Below, in pieces: positions 31,655-42,495 of a DNA stretch of 48,585 nucleotides (positions are counted from its first letter, which is position 1; each line of letters begins with the position of its first letter). Under the pieces are notes generated by a model. That model saw only the letters and a program-made list of their open reading frames with translations, had not been told where the DNA came from and did no database searches. The stretch spans positions 1 to 48,585 of the forward strand of contig JANFAH010000157.1 of the NCBI GenBank assembly GCA_024663395.1, given 5' to 3'. The translations under genes were made by a program, and so were the position numbers. This DNA comes from Pisolithus tinctorius (taxonomy: Eukaryota; Basidiomycota; Agaricomycetes; Boletales; Pisolithaceae).

Positions 31655-32242
31655 GGCGGTGTATTGGAAGGTGGTTGTACCGCTGCCCAGTAGGGTCGCG
31701 TTGACTTACATAAGCACAGCGGCCTCCCCATGGGCGCTATGGGCTGGGAACCCTGTGCTGGGGTGCGTTGTGAGTAGAAACGTTGGGTTAACCTGCGCTG
31801 CCGCAACTCGTTAGTAATTCTGACCTGTGACTGGCACTTGCCTGGCATCGCATGCTGAGGCACCTTCATGGCAGAGATATAGCATCGTCGCGCGCTTTCA
31901 TTCAGAATTAGACAGCATCCCTTGAAGACTCGCTACAACGGCGGGGTGAAAAGCATCGCAGGGCAGACGCCTGGCCCTGGCGTGTTCTGCAGACAAAGCT
32001 TAGGGCATTTTGCAGATTGTCAGGCCCAAGCTGTCAGGCCCGTTCTACTAGTACTATTTGTACACATTTGCCTATGGGAGCGTTTTCAAATCCCTTGCCG
32101 CTCAAAACAACTCATGCACATCCGACGAACAGAAAAGTAGGGCTGTGAGGAACACCACTTTTCGGTCCGGAGTTCGACTGTTGGGGATGAGCAGATGATC
32201 ACTGGACGTCTACCATGAAGTTGGCTCCGTTTTGATCGCACT
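31655..32242. other. Gap between ligase relic and membrane-protein copy C
   Basis: Two divergent relics face away from this 0.6-kb stretch. No gene or repeat recognised. Confidence 0.4.
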
Positions 32243-33204
32243 ATGTCGATCTCTGACGCACTCTTGCGAGTCTTTCGCCTCCCGAAGTTATTCATCGCCA
32301 TTTCCAAGCGATGTTCCTCAACAACTTTACATTTGCTGCGTTACCTCTTCTTGATTTGCAATGTGTTTGTCCAGAAGTGGAAGCAGAATTGTTCCTTGGA
32401 CAACGCAAATATCGCCCCTGCTTCGAAACTGACCATCGTAGATGCGTGGAGAGGTGGACAGGCGGAAGCTTGTACCGGAGTTTGGAACGCAACCATGCTA
32501 TCCCCCGGAAGTGGTGGCTCGGCCTTGGGCCCCGAACTCACCACTTGGCGCGCGCATGGAGCGGTCTCCTGACCATTTGTACAATTCGATTTCTGATGTC
32601 AGCGTCAAGCCCGAAGTTGAGCTCTCAGATGTTGAGGGTAGGCCGCGAAGTGATAGGAATCAGCCCGCCGCTCATGACTATTACCCACCAACGCAAACAC
32701 GTCTCAGCAGTATGCGACACACGTGTTCGGCACGGCACAACACTGACGATGGTGGTATCAAAGCATACGACGCTTCAACCCTCTCCTCCGAAATCTCAGG
32801 TTGTTCATGCCACTTTCAAAGATGTTCTTAGTGTCGGTAGACACAAGTAACATGGTCGCTTCTCTTGATCGGCTTCGATATGTCAACAGTGCCCTTGCAG
32901 CTACTCAAGTTTGTCGTCAAACAGACGTAGACAAATGGGAGGCGTTCTCGGAGACGTTCCAAGAAGAAGTCGATACGTCCAATTTGCCTGTGTGTAGAAG
33001 TCTGAAGATATCTGTATCCATTACTGAACCTTTCCTCTCCGATAGGGTACCGTGCTTCTAGCCGCTAATGTCGGATTTCTCGCCATCCGATCTGTTGACC
33101 AGGAAGGGTTGTCTTATTGGCCTCAGAGGTTAAATTACATGTCGTTGTTCGCTGCGCCGGGCAGCATTACGATGGGATTAACTGTCAGGACGCCGAGATT
33201 CTTT
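32243..33204 (+). pseudogene. Membrane-protein gene (copy C), inverted relative to copy A
   Basis: Plus strand. ATG 32,243 opens MSISDALLRVFRLPKLF with RGGQAEAC further on. The middle section (about 32,570-32,790) has stops in all frames as it stands. Then come SSEISG, NMVASLDRLRYVNSAL and EVDTSNLP, and an exon at about 33,050-33,204 (LAANVGFLAIRSVDQEGLSYW...TPRFF) ending at GTAAGT. The final exons seen in copy A are absent. Orientation is opposite to copies A, B and D. It may be a pseudogene or a gene truncated at its 3' end. Confidence 0.5.
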
Positions 33205-33265
33205 GTAAGTGACTAAGTCTAGCATTTGTGGCCGTTCCGGACGTTCCACTCGGAGAACATGAACA

Positions 33266-33540
33266 CAGTAACGCATGCCCCACCTGTACTCTCCTCTTTT
33301 TTCCGTGGTGTCATCTCATCCTTGCACCGTCACCAAGTCCTTCCCCCTTCCCCTACGGCACTCAGGATATATGGCTCAAATTCACGTCTCGACCTCATGG
33401 GTGACGAACGCGCCAACGCCCAGCCAACATGGATGTGCTCTGCAGCCAGTTGCGCCGAGGTATTGCTCTGGAGCACCTTATGACGAATGACGAAATATTC
33501 ACTCGGGAAAGCATATGCTATACCAAAAGCCCTCTGTGCA
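33266..33540 (+). other. Promoter-like segment (copy 2 of a duplicate)
   Basis: Diverged copy of 29,835-30,060: CACCTGTACTCTC, GTGGTGTCATCTCATCCTTGC, a TATA-like GATATATGG and AAATTCACGTCTCGAC are shared. The downstream coding piece is frame-disrupted here. Confidence 0.45.
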
Positions 33541-34340
33541 CCCCTGGGCGCGTATTATGGTCCAGTAAACAAATGATCAAACCAAACTAATTCCTGTAAA
33601 GGTCCAAGGGCGACAGGACACGAGGTAAGGAGCCTGTCTTATCCTGTCTCTATGTGCCTCTGCTGGGACCTCCGCCATGACAGTGGAACGCTTTGTACTC
33701 GTCAACCTCTGCGAATGTGTGTGCATCCCAGGATATAGGCAAGGTACGTTTCGTAGGTTCAGGTGCCAACCTCTCCTCGCTCGCATTACCTGTAGCTCTG
33801 CGTACTTCAATTTCCCGCCATGAGGTTTATTTTCAGGAGAATCTTCGCTCGTTTCTTTAGATCCTCAGGAGCAACGCCCTCGCAAGGCCTTTTTGATTGC
33901 GAACCACAAATGACAAGAAGTGGTTCATCCAGCTCAAAAAACCGATCGCCGGATGCAGTCGCGGGTGCATCTACTTCAACACGACGAATCGTCCAGTAAA
34001 GACCCAGAACCAGTGGCGGCGTGCGAATTGAGTATGCCCCGTAATAGGAGCAATTCTCTGCCGCAGCGTTCGGATCCTACGTATGATGATGTGAGACCTT
34101 CTCCCCTTGACATCCCCCAGGTATACCCATCCACGCGTTCGGTACAGAACCTATCTCCTGCAGGGACATCGTTGTGCACTCCAGCGTCTGAGCCAAACCG
34201 TCGTATGCAGCTCAGGTGCCTATTGATATCATCCACCCACCAGTGCGACAGGATGATATCTCAGATTCTTGGTCATATCCCTGTCCAGCCCCACACCTCC
34301 CACGTCGTTCCCCACGAGGTCTCTTCCTCTATAACACGGA
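33541..34340 (+). other. Ser/Pro-rich coding-like stretch upstream of kinase fragment
   Basis: An open frame 33,920-34,363 encodes Ser/Pro/Arg-rich sequence (PTYDDVRPSPLDIPQVYPST), which could be the N-terminal extension of the kinase whose catalytic fragment follows. An in-frame TAA directly before the kinase segment means a splice junction or a break must lie between. From 33,541 to 33,919 nothing is recognised. Confidence 0.3.
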
Positions 34341-34625
34341 GACTACGCATTCACGATCGATAAGGAGATCGGATCCGGTTCCTTTGGTTTCGTGTGGCAT
34401 GCGCAGGACCAGATTCATCGAGAAGTCACCATCAAAGTCATTGACAAACGAGCGTTCCTTGACGCGTTCACAGAGGAAGACCCAATAATTATGGCAGGTT
34501 GCGTTGCGATCCAGCGTAAAGGTCACCAAAGGAGGTCATCATGCAGGAGTTTGAGGCGCTGAAGAATATGTCGAAGAGGAATGGGTTTTCAGCAACCCCA
34601 TTACTGGACACCTTTGAGGTACACC
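34341..34625 (+). pseudogene. Protein kinase N-lobe fragment
   Basis: Codons from 34,341 read DYAFTIDKEIGSGSFGFVWHAQD, cited here in parts: the Gly-rich loop GSGSFGFV and a VTIKVIDK strand with the ATP-binding lysine. A possible intron (about 34,497-34,530) then leads to EVIMQEFEALKNM, resembling the alpha-C helix, and PLLDTFE. The rest of the kinase domain is absent; the frame runs directly into a GH3 3' end. Serine/threonine kinase by motif; subfamily not determined. Confidence 0.6.
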
Positions 34626-34639
34626 CGTTGGGTTCGGAC

Positions 34640-34842
34640 GCACGAGTCAGATTTGACAGCCAACTAGAAAAAATCGACGTACCCTGCGTTCGGGTGGTTC
34701 GACCAGGGACCCTTTGGGACTACAGGGAATGGAAGGTCAGGACGAAGGGTGCTGCGTCTGGGCATGTGAAGGTGTCCGTTGTGATCTGAGGCGAGGTTGA
34801 CCGTGCATGGTTAGAAGAGCGTGTTGTGTATGATATCTGATG
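34640..34842 (+). pseudogene. GH3-family 3'-end fragment (third copy)
   Basis: Encodes the last part of GH3 (IDVPCVRVVRPGTLWDYREW...) in the same frame as the preceding kinase fragment. It is ended by a TGA (34,787-34,789) within VSVVI, after which the GH3-like EVDRAWLEERVVYDI continues to the original stop near 34,840. Closest by eye to the intact gene's last exon. Confidence 0.75.
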
Positions 34843-35160
34843 GAAGGTAAATAGATATTCCGTATCTGAACGAATGAACATTATTCCACAATCTCTAGTT
34901 GCTGAACTAAGTTGGCACGAAGCCTCCTCAGATCTGTATTGACCTCATGAATTAATCTGGATACGGTACAGCCTGTCTATTGAGCTTGAGCGGATAGAGT
35001 CTCTGGCAAATGTGCAGTGACCCCGCCCTTGTCAACATGATATCGTGTGGGTTGTGTTCCTACCAAGTAATGTGGTACCTTTCATGTATCCGTACTTAGG
35101 GAGGCGGGATGCAACTCGGATGCCCCAGTCATCGTTTTCTGTATCGTTCCTGGCGCGGTC
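34843..35160. other. Gap before second gene unit
   Basis: No gene or repeat recognised between the GH3 3' fragment and the SWAP-like relic. Confidence 0.4.
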
Positions 35161-35730
35161 GTACGTAGGTAGTACATCGAGTGCGTAGTGGTCGAACATC
35201 GTACCTGTTCAGAAGCAGTTTAAGATAAGAATACGCAACAGGCGAACAACACAAAGTGTGACGAACATACAGTTATAAGCTCCGTTTGCGCAAACATGTT
35301 CATAAGATATCAGGGGAAAAGCTTCGTATTCTCGCCAGAAAGCAAGGATATGCCAAAGATTGGACCTCGACTGGCAGTGCCCCTGTCGACCGTACACTGG
35401 ACACACTGGTTCTTACAAAACCTTGAACACGAGAAAAGCATACTGGTCTAGCACCAAATGAGGATTAGGTTTCCGAGGTGGCAATTTGGGGCAACTACCC
35501 TCTCGTCGTCAGCGAAGACAAACCTGATGTGCTGCGGCTCCGAAGAGGTAAGCCCACTTCCGGTGCTGGTACTACCGATGCCATCAAGAACTTGAGGAGA
35601 CCGTAGTGCGAGTGCAAGTGCAGCCGCGACCGCCCGGGGACCGCTTGTGATGTCTGGTTCATGGAGGACTATGTACAAAGACGGATTGAAGTCAGGCCCC
35701 GGGAGGAAGTGTCGCCGATGGACGTCGAGT
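35161..35730 (-). pseudogene. Truncated SWAP-like pseudogene (second unit)
   Basis: Copy of exon 1, intron 1 and the first codons of exon 2 of the gene at 22,566-24,018. Shared features include FNPSLYIVLHEPDITSGPRAVAAALALA, cited in part as SGPRAVAAALALA, the TGSGL segment, and the AACAG-type acceptor near 35,210. The N-terminal basic segment is degraded, and the rest of exon 2 and all of exon 3 are missing to the left of about 35,160. Confidence 0.75.
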
Positions 35731-37269
35731 GGGTATGTTCCCTCAGGTCGTGTGTAGCACTTCAAGGACGGTTGGAGGACGGCCCGAGGTTTTTCTCACG
35801 CATCTCAGTAGGCCTCTTCTCAGAGTTTTGGACCAGACACTACTGTAACAATTGTTATTCCATTGATTTTTCAGGCATCCTCAAAACTTGGATCCAAGAC
35901 CGCGCCATATCGAGCGTGCAACTTTGAATTCAGTCTCGAATTTCACTGTGGCCCAACCCAGGGTATCGCTTTCAACCTTCCAGAGTTCAGGGCCGTGTTA
36001 GTGATGTATGATGGCATCGCTAACACAGCCGTGAACTCATGACAAAGAAACGATCATTATCCTCGCAGCACGTAGGCACAGTGCACGGGAAAGGACTTAT
36101 CGAAGCCATCTGCTAGTCAAATTGCTATGACGACTGAAATCCATAGCGAGGTAAATTATGGGTCTACTTGAGTTAATGATCACGAAAAGACGTGCTACAT
36201 CAAGCTTCGCGTGGACGGAAGCGATTTCGTTCGGACTCTCGGAGGGTGCAACCACCAGTCACCCTCATTTACACGGCTACCCACCGCTTGGTGTGTCGAC
36301 TACACTAAAGGGGTCCTAGCATATGTACTTCCAACACTTGCCGCCAAGGGTGAGGTTGAAGGGAAATGGGGATAAGCCAATAGTAAATCGTTTCTATCTA
36401 TTTGAACTCATCGCTTTTACCAATTATTTAATACCCGACCACATCGCCCATCTTGCGCCTCACGCCTCACATACGCCGGAGATCAGCTAGACCATGATAA
36501 GAGCCATAGAAGGTTCCGCAGTCTCTCGTGAGGTACGTGATGGATTGATCCACGGTTGGCATTCTTGACGAGGGGCCGTATGGTATACAGTTAACTTCGT
36601 ATGATGCTGTATCCTGCTTCTCAGATTTGGCTCGTGCTCGGTTGTTCTGAGAAACTTGCCGTTTCACAAGGCCCTACACTAACAGAATGCAAGACTTGGT
36701 CGGTGTGAGATCTACACATAGGATTGTCCCGTTTTGACGACCGGATCACCCGTTTCTGTACACTGGCCAGCCATGAGATCGTCGCCCGACATCTACGGAT
36801 TCAAGACCATGCAGAGGAATGCGGGTGCATAGTTACCAGGCTTGCAGCGACAGCCCATCCTGGTACTTTAGAGGGGAACTATAACTCGATCCGCTCCATC
36901 CGTGCTCTATGTCAAACGTCTGTGCGATGTGCAGTGTTTTAGGATTTAATCAGGTCCTCAGTGCGACATGTCTATATCATTCAATCTAGCCCATCGACCG
37001 GGCACAGCAGAACGGTCAATACTTGCTGTTTATGGATATCCAGTCTATCCGATCCAAGTTGCACAGCAATGGTCTTACCACCACGTTCTGGTCCGACGTT
37101 AGCTTCTCTACCGATCACCTCGAGTCGACCGGACTTTGCCAACGATGGGGCTGCGTACAAGTACACTATAAAATGACCACTGGCGGGCCATAGCTGAAGT
37201 AACTCAACCCCTCTGCGCCCATTCTTATTTTCATCGCCGGTTACTTACTTTACGGATTCTACCTGACAG
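35731..37269. promoter_or_regulatory. Upstream region of the intact GH3 gene
   Basis: Non-coding, 1.5 kb, similar in blocks to 24,019-25,148. A TATA box (TATAAAA) at 37,167-37,173 lies 97 bp before the start codon and is conserved in position in the pseudogene copy (25,053). No other gene seen. Confidence 0.55.
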
Positions 37270-39523
37270 ATGGACGGCCTACCTCCCGCACCGATTGCCT
37301 CGCTTACCCCAGAGCTCGCAGAGAGGCTTCGCCAACAAACGCTAGACGTACTGTCATACCTCGTGAAGACCAACTCTGCTACTACCTACTTTAAGAAATC
37401 CGCAGTTCTACCGCGGTTCCGGGCTGCACTGCATCTCACTGATAGCGGCCAAGTAGACGCTCTGGATTTATCTGCGACAGAGTTGTTCGAGGTCTATCGT
37501 AATAACGTAGGGCTGAGCGTTTACGAGGATTACCTCCCCGCTATTTCGCGCTTCTTCGAGCACCCATGCAACAAGTCGTCGGTAGAGAACCTTATGGCGC
37601 CTGGTCTTCCCGTCTTTATTGCCCACTCCTCGGGTACCTCTGGGGGTGCAGCAAAATACTTCCCGAAATACCACCACCCAGAGCACATGTCGAAGGCGAT
37701 GGCTGAGACAATCAGACGTGCTAGCCCGCCTAGCAGGAACGGGGAAGGCAAGAACTGTATCACATTCTCCCTTGCATACCGTCAGATCATAACACCTGTG
37801 GATGAGGCTGGAAACATAGCCAAACACATTGCTGTATGCTTGCTCTCGAGTGGACTGGGCCGTAAGGAGAGCAACATGGTAGGTTGCACTAGGAAAAGGC
37901 ATCCCTTCCAACTGAATTCACAATACTGCATACCTGTTTACAGCCCGTGGAGAGAGACGCGTTCTCTTCCACTCTAATGGGTCAGCATAATTTCTTCTCC
38001 CGCACCATGACCCAGTAACCCTCTCTGTAGCTCCTAACTGCTCGTCGCCAATTGCTGTTTCCTTCATCTCCGACTATAAATCATTCCTCTTCATGCATGC
38101 TCTCTTTGCATTGGTGGAACCCAACCTCGAGACTATCAACCCCATATTCACCACCGGATGCCGGGACTTATGTCGCACGATTGAGGATCATTGGGAGGAT
38201 CTCATTCACTGCATCGAAACTGGCGTGATACCGGATATAAATGGGATCGAAGCTGTGAAGGATAATCTTCAGGTGTGTCGCTCTCGACGGTGGCGTAGTC
38301 ATATAGACGCCGATTCTGTGCTTTACAGCATTTCCTTCAGCCGAACCCGGATCGCGCCGAGGAGTTGCGCAGGATCGGCAAAGCCACTGAGACTCCAGGA
38401 TGGTTCAGGCGGATTTGGCCACAGTTACGTGCCGTCCTGGCAAATGCCAGTGGTCCATTCGCCACTCTCATCCCAGAGGTATAACTTTCCGTCCCAATTC
38501 GTGACCTGTCCTGAACACATTCGACTTAGATCCGGCATTACACCGGTCCTGATGCGTCTATTCAATCTGTGGCCATTGTTAGTAGCGAAGCATTTTTGGC
38601 CGTTGCGTACGATCCAAGGGACCTCAACCTGTACAAAGTTGTCGGTTCTGACGACGTCATCGAGTTCCTACCTGTAGACGAACCAGAGGAATCCAAATAT
38701 CTCGCTCAATCGGCTAGTTCCAGTTTACCTTGCTTGTGCGTCAAGAAATATTGACTCCCTTTTGTATTAGTGGAACGTCGAATCCGGAAGGAAATACGAA
38801 GTCATTCTAACAACGAGAGATGGATTCTGGCGGTATCGCCTTGGAGATGTCGTTGAGATCGCGGGATTCGATCCCCGCGATGGACAACCCCTTATCAGAT
38901 ACATTGAGGTACGCTTCATTTTTTCAAGTCAATTTATTGTATCTGACTGCTCGTTGCAGCGGAGAAAGTAAGTGGTCGGGCATCTATGAACATGCACATT
39001 AAGGATGGATATGTCATCTTAGCATGCACATCCGCCTTGCAAACGAAGTGACAACAGAAACGCAATTGCGGAATGTCGTTGATGCTACGTCCGACTTGTT
39101 TGGAAGAGTTTCTGAGTTCTGCGTTTCCCCTGACTATCGTCAGGCTGCTGCTCGGTACGCATTCTTTGTGGAAATACAAGGCGATCCTGGTAAGTTTCTC
39201 CATATTCCGTCGGGTGACACACCTAGGTTCGAGTGCAGCGACCTGATACATCAAAATTTCACTCAGGCGCAGACATTTCTGCGACGCCCGCTGCCTTGCA
39301 TGATCAACTGCAGAAACACAACGAGAATTACCTGAAAGATAGTCGAATGGGAAAAATCGGTGTACCTTGCGTTCGGGTGGTTCGACCGGGAACTTTTGGT
39401 GACTACAGAGAATGGGTGATCAGAACGAAGGGAGGTGCCTCGGGGCAGGTTAAGGTACCGGTGGTGATCTGGAGTGAGGCTGACCGTACATGGCTGGAGG
39501 AGCACGTTATGTATGATATTTGA
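37270..39523 (+). CDS. GH3-family adenylating enzyme (acyl-acid amido synthetase-like)
   Basis: Nine exons give 596 residues: 37,270-37,878; 37,944-37,980; 38,031-38,272; 38,329-38,478; 38,530-38,712; 38,771-38,908; 38,960-38,967; 39,023-39,189; 39,267-39,523. All junctions keep the frame and total length fits the GH3 family (about 600). The ATP/AMP-binding loop SSGTSGG is at residues 120-126, and the second conserved motif TTRDGFWRYRLGDVV at 421-435. Plant relatives couple amino acids to acyl acids such as auxin or jasmonate through an acyl-adenylate; the fungal substrate is unknown. Intron 5 starts GC (GCTAGT) where the pseudogene copy has GT. Exon 7 is only 8 nt. A TATA box lies 97 bp upstream. 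It appears to be the only functional member among three copies here. Confidence 0.85.
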
Positions 39524-39539
39524 TGGAAGATGAATAGGT

Positions 39540-39720
39540 ATTTCGCGTTGTGATATTGTAGCTTGATCCAGCTTCGTCTCCCGCATTTCGGACACTGTAG
39601 ATCCTGTCGGTGGTCGGGCTGGGCCGACTGTTCAGCTCCGCGGAGGTGAGGCAGACATGGCCGCTCGGGACGATGGGACACCTGCTCTCTGACAGAACCA
39701 GTTTCTGATGAGAGAGTTCG
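39540..39720 (-). pseudogene. Possible RING-finger-like fragment
   Basis: The minus strand encodes, in two overlapping frames, CPIVPSGHVCLTS, NSRPSPTTDRIYS and CPKCGRR, reminiscent of the second half of a RING domain broken by small indels. Several zinc ligands are missing. Tail-to-tail with the GH3 gene. Confidence 0.25.
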
Positions 39721-39729
39721 TGCATTGCC

Positions 39730-40290
39730 TGCTTTCATAAGTGTTACAGACGTCAGTGTGGGTGCGGTGCAGAGCACGCGTATCACATACCACTGAGGAT
39801 GTGTTTGCATTGTGGGGTAGCCGCGAGGGGCGATTTGATCATCATTTGCATCGCTTTGCGGACTACCTCGGTCGACATCTGAGAGCTCAACTTCGGGCTT
39901 GACGCTAGCATCAGAAATCGAATTGTATGATTGCTAAGGAACGCTACGCGACTTACTCGAGCTAGGTTGTGTGGGGCCTAAATCCGACTCTCCACCTTCG
40001 CCGCATGGTATGGTGGCCTCCCGAAAGCAAGCATCAAGAATGGGCAAGTTCGAAGCAAGGGTGTTATCTGCGCCGTTCCCTAGTATACGTCTCCGTTCCT
40101 GCTTCTGGATGAACGGATAGGAGGTGTCGCAGTAAATGGAGAGTTCTCGTGGGGCATCGTTTAATGATGGCGATGAATAACTTTGGTATGCGCCGCGAAC
40201 AAGGATTTGCTAAAGTGCCTCGGGGACCAACGTGATTGAAGAACAAAGAATTCCCTGAAGGACCCCATGCTGTCCACGTTGCCACACGAA
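39730..40290 (-). pseudogene. Membrane-protein gene fragment (copy D, second unit)
   Basis: Minus strand, similar to 28,150-28,700 of copy A: ATCAGAAATCGAATTG and CTAGGTTGTGTGGG blocks, and a 5' piece reading GPRGTLANPC and PKLFIAIIKRC. Frame breaks are numerous and the 3' exons are missing. It completes the repeat of the SWAP-GH3-membrane-protein unit. Confidence 0.55.
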
Positions 40291-40399
40291 CTGAACTCCG
40301 TTGGAGGTGGTCGGAAGCGACCTACATCAGTACCGGCCTTATTCCTTGTTATGCCATTACTTACGTTATCATGTTGCCTAAATGACTTGACCAAATAGC

Positions 40400-42004
40400 A
40401 CATGTTAGGATTGCCATATATTTAGTATGGCTTGTGTGTGCCAAATAGTCAATGTTTTCCAAGACAGTGGCAATCATGCCATCTCAGTACAAGTGGCCTT
40501 CAGAACATCTGCTGGAATGACAGGCTATAAAACCACCATACAAGCACACACCATTTTGGTGCATCTTTAGGGTTGGATCAGCATCTCTACCCAGACATTG
40601 CATCCTATGCATACTGTATATATGTTTAGCAAAATCATTGCAGCAGATTATAATGTCACCCCTAATCTGTCTTTGTGCATATATAAATTATATGATAATT
40701 GTCAACTTGTGGGCATATGGTACAAATAACATGTGCCTTTAGCTAGAGTTCTTACATTGGTGCTTCTCTGGGCACCCTTGAGCATTTCAACACATTTATT
40801 ATGCATTTACACATTTTGCATATATGTTTGCCATGTAAGTAGCAGTGGTTGACCAGATTTCCCAATTTTTATACTTGTCTACAATCACATTATATTGCAT
40901 TGGCCACCCTGCAGGCATACAGTGTAATGAATATGGATATTTGGACTACAGCATCAATTTGATGCACCACTAGGACTTTCTGAGCATCTCAACCCATAAA
41001 TCATATATCATGCATTTGACATGTATATTCCATGGCACTGGCTTACCAGGTTTCCACATGTCTCTGCCTACCTACATTTGAAGGATAGTTAGTAGTGAAC
41101 AAGCTACAGTATGAGGGATTGAGAAAAAATTGAAGTATCTCTATGTACACATTACATGTTTATGTAAGCAGACTCAATGCTGCTACCAGCCAGGTGCATG
41201 CCTACAACTGGAAGGCAAACCACCAAACACCTTATAGTGCTGTAGAGGTCTCCTTCTGAACACCTTCAAGTTACAGAGACTGAAGGCTTGGACATCATTC
41301 CAACCCAAACTGCATGTAAGCCTCTTCATTTGATCAATGGCCAGTCATCACTACTGGCCTTATACCTTGATATTCCTTGATTTTCCATTGGCCATACTTG
41401 GGTTCACCATTGTGATGGCTTTATATAACATTGCAAAGCTGTATCCATGTATACTGCCAGACCTGATGATAGCTTTGAGGTTATGAGTATGCTGGCATAT
41501 GTAATAGTATTTCATTGATTCATCAATCATATCAAAGAAAGTAGTTCCACTATAAATATACTATCCTTTGCAACTCCATGCTCCTCCACTATACCCCATA
41601 GTGATGTCTGTACATGAGTATAGTAAGCAGAACTCACATGAACATGGCACCCATGCTTAGTCAGCAATGTGGCTGCTCAGTGCCAAGTCCAGAGGCACAG
41701 AATGAAAATGCAAAACAAAAAGAAAAGAAAGAACTTGGACTTCTCATAGGTGAAGACCTTGTTATCCCTACATCCAAGGGGGTTTAGATCACAACTGTCT
41801 TCAGCCATCCTCTCTCCTTGTGCAGACATCCTTGGCTTCACAAACACACCCTTCACCCCTCAACTCCCCACTCCTGAACATCCCACCTGTCCTCACTAAC
41901 ACTCTCTTGACCCTATGCATGTCCTTGACTTTGCAATGTACCCTTTGCACTCAACCAACAACTGTCTAAGGCACAACTCCTTCCTCTTGCAAAACACACT
42001 GCTG

Positions 42005-42042
<38 letters not shown>

Positions 42043-42495
42043 CATGATCTCATGAACCATGCCATCACCCTTCCTAATGTGCCCCTGACCATGCACAAAC
42101 ACCCAGCCACCTTTTTCACCTTGAACACATGACCTCAACCTCCCACAACCACCAAGACAACCTTTGAACTGGACAATGATGGAGGTAACTCTGGACAAGT
42201 AAGCAAGTTGGTGATGAATCAAGTATGAAGCAAGGGGGGGAGTTCACCTTTCAAAATGCAGTACATGGTGCAAAATGGTGACAGGGTACTAGCACAGTGC
42301 AGTGCTGGCACACTGGGCATTGGCCTTTTATGAAGTAAGCTGAAAGACTAATATGCCCAATTTCTGTGCAGCTCTGATGTCCTGTGCATGTTGTGTGTCC
42401 CCTCACAGTTTTGAAGGTTTCCAATGTGGTTGTAAATGTGTTTGCTCTTGTGCATAAGTCTGTAGAGTCATGATTAAGAATATATGTCCATTGGC
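40400..42495. other. CpG-depleted sequence without recognisable gene
   Basis: From about 40,400 CpG nearly disappears and the composition becomes like that of the left arm. No coding domain is recognised. It contains a (CA)n microsatellite at about 42,008-42,040 and one member of a direct repeat (41,654-41,775). Confidence 0.5.
42008..42040. repeat. (CA)n microsatellite
   Basis: About 16 uninterrupted CA units. Confidence 0.9.

Noticed and set aside
41913..42222. Open frames containing a Cys-Val repeat
   Set aside because: Produced by translation of the (CA)n microsatellite.
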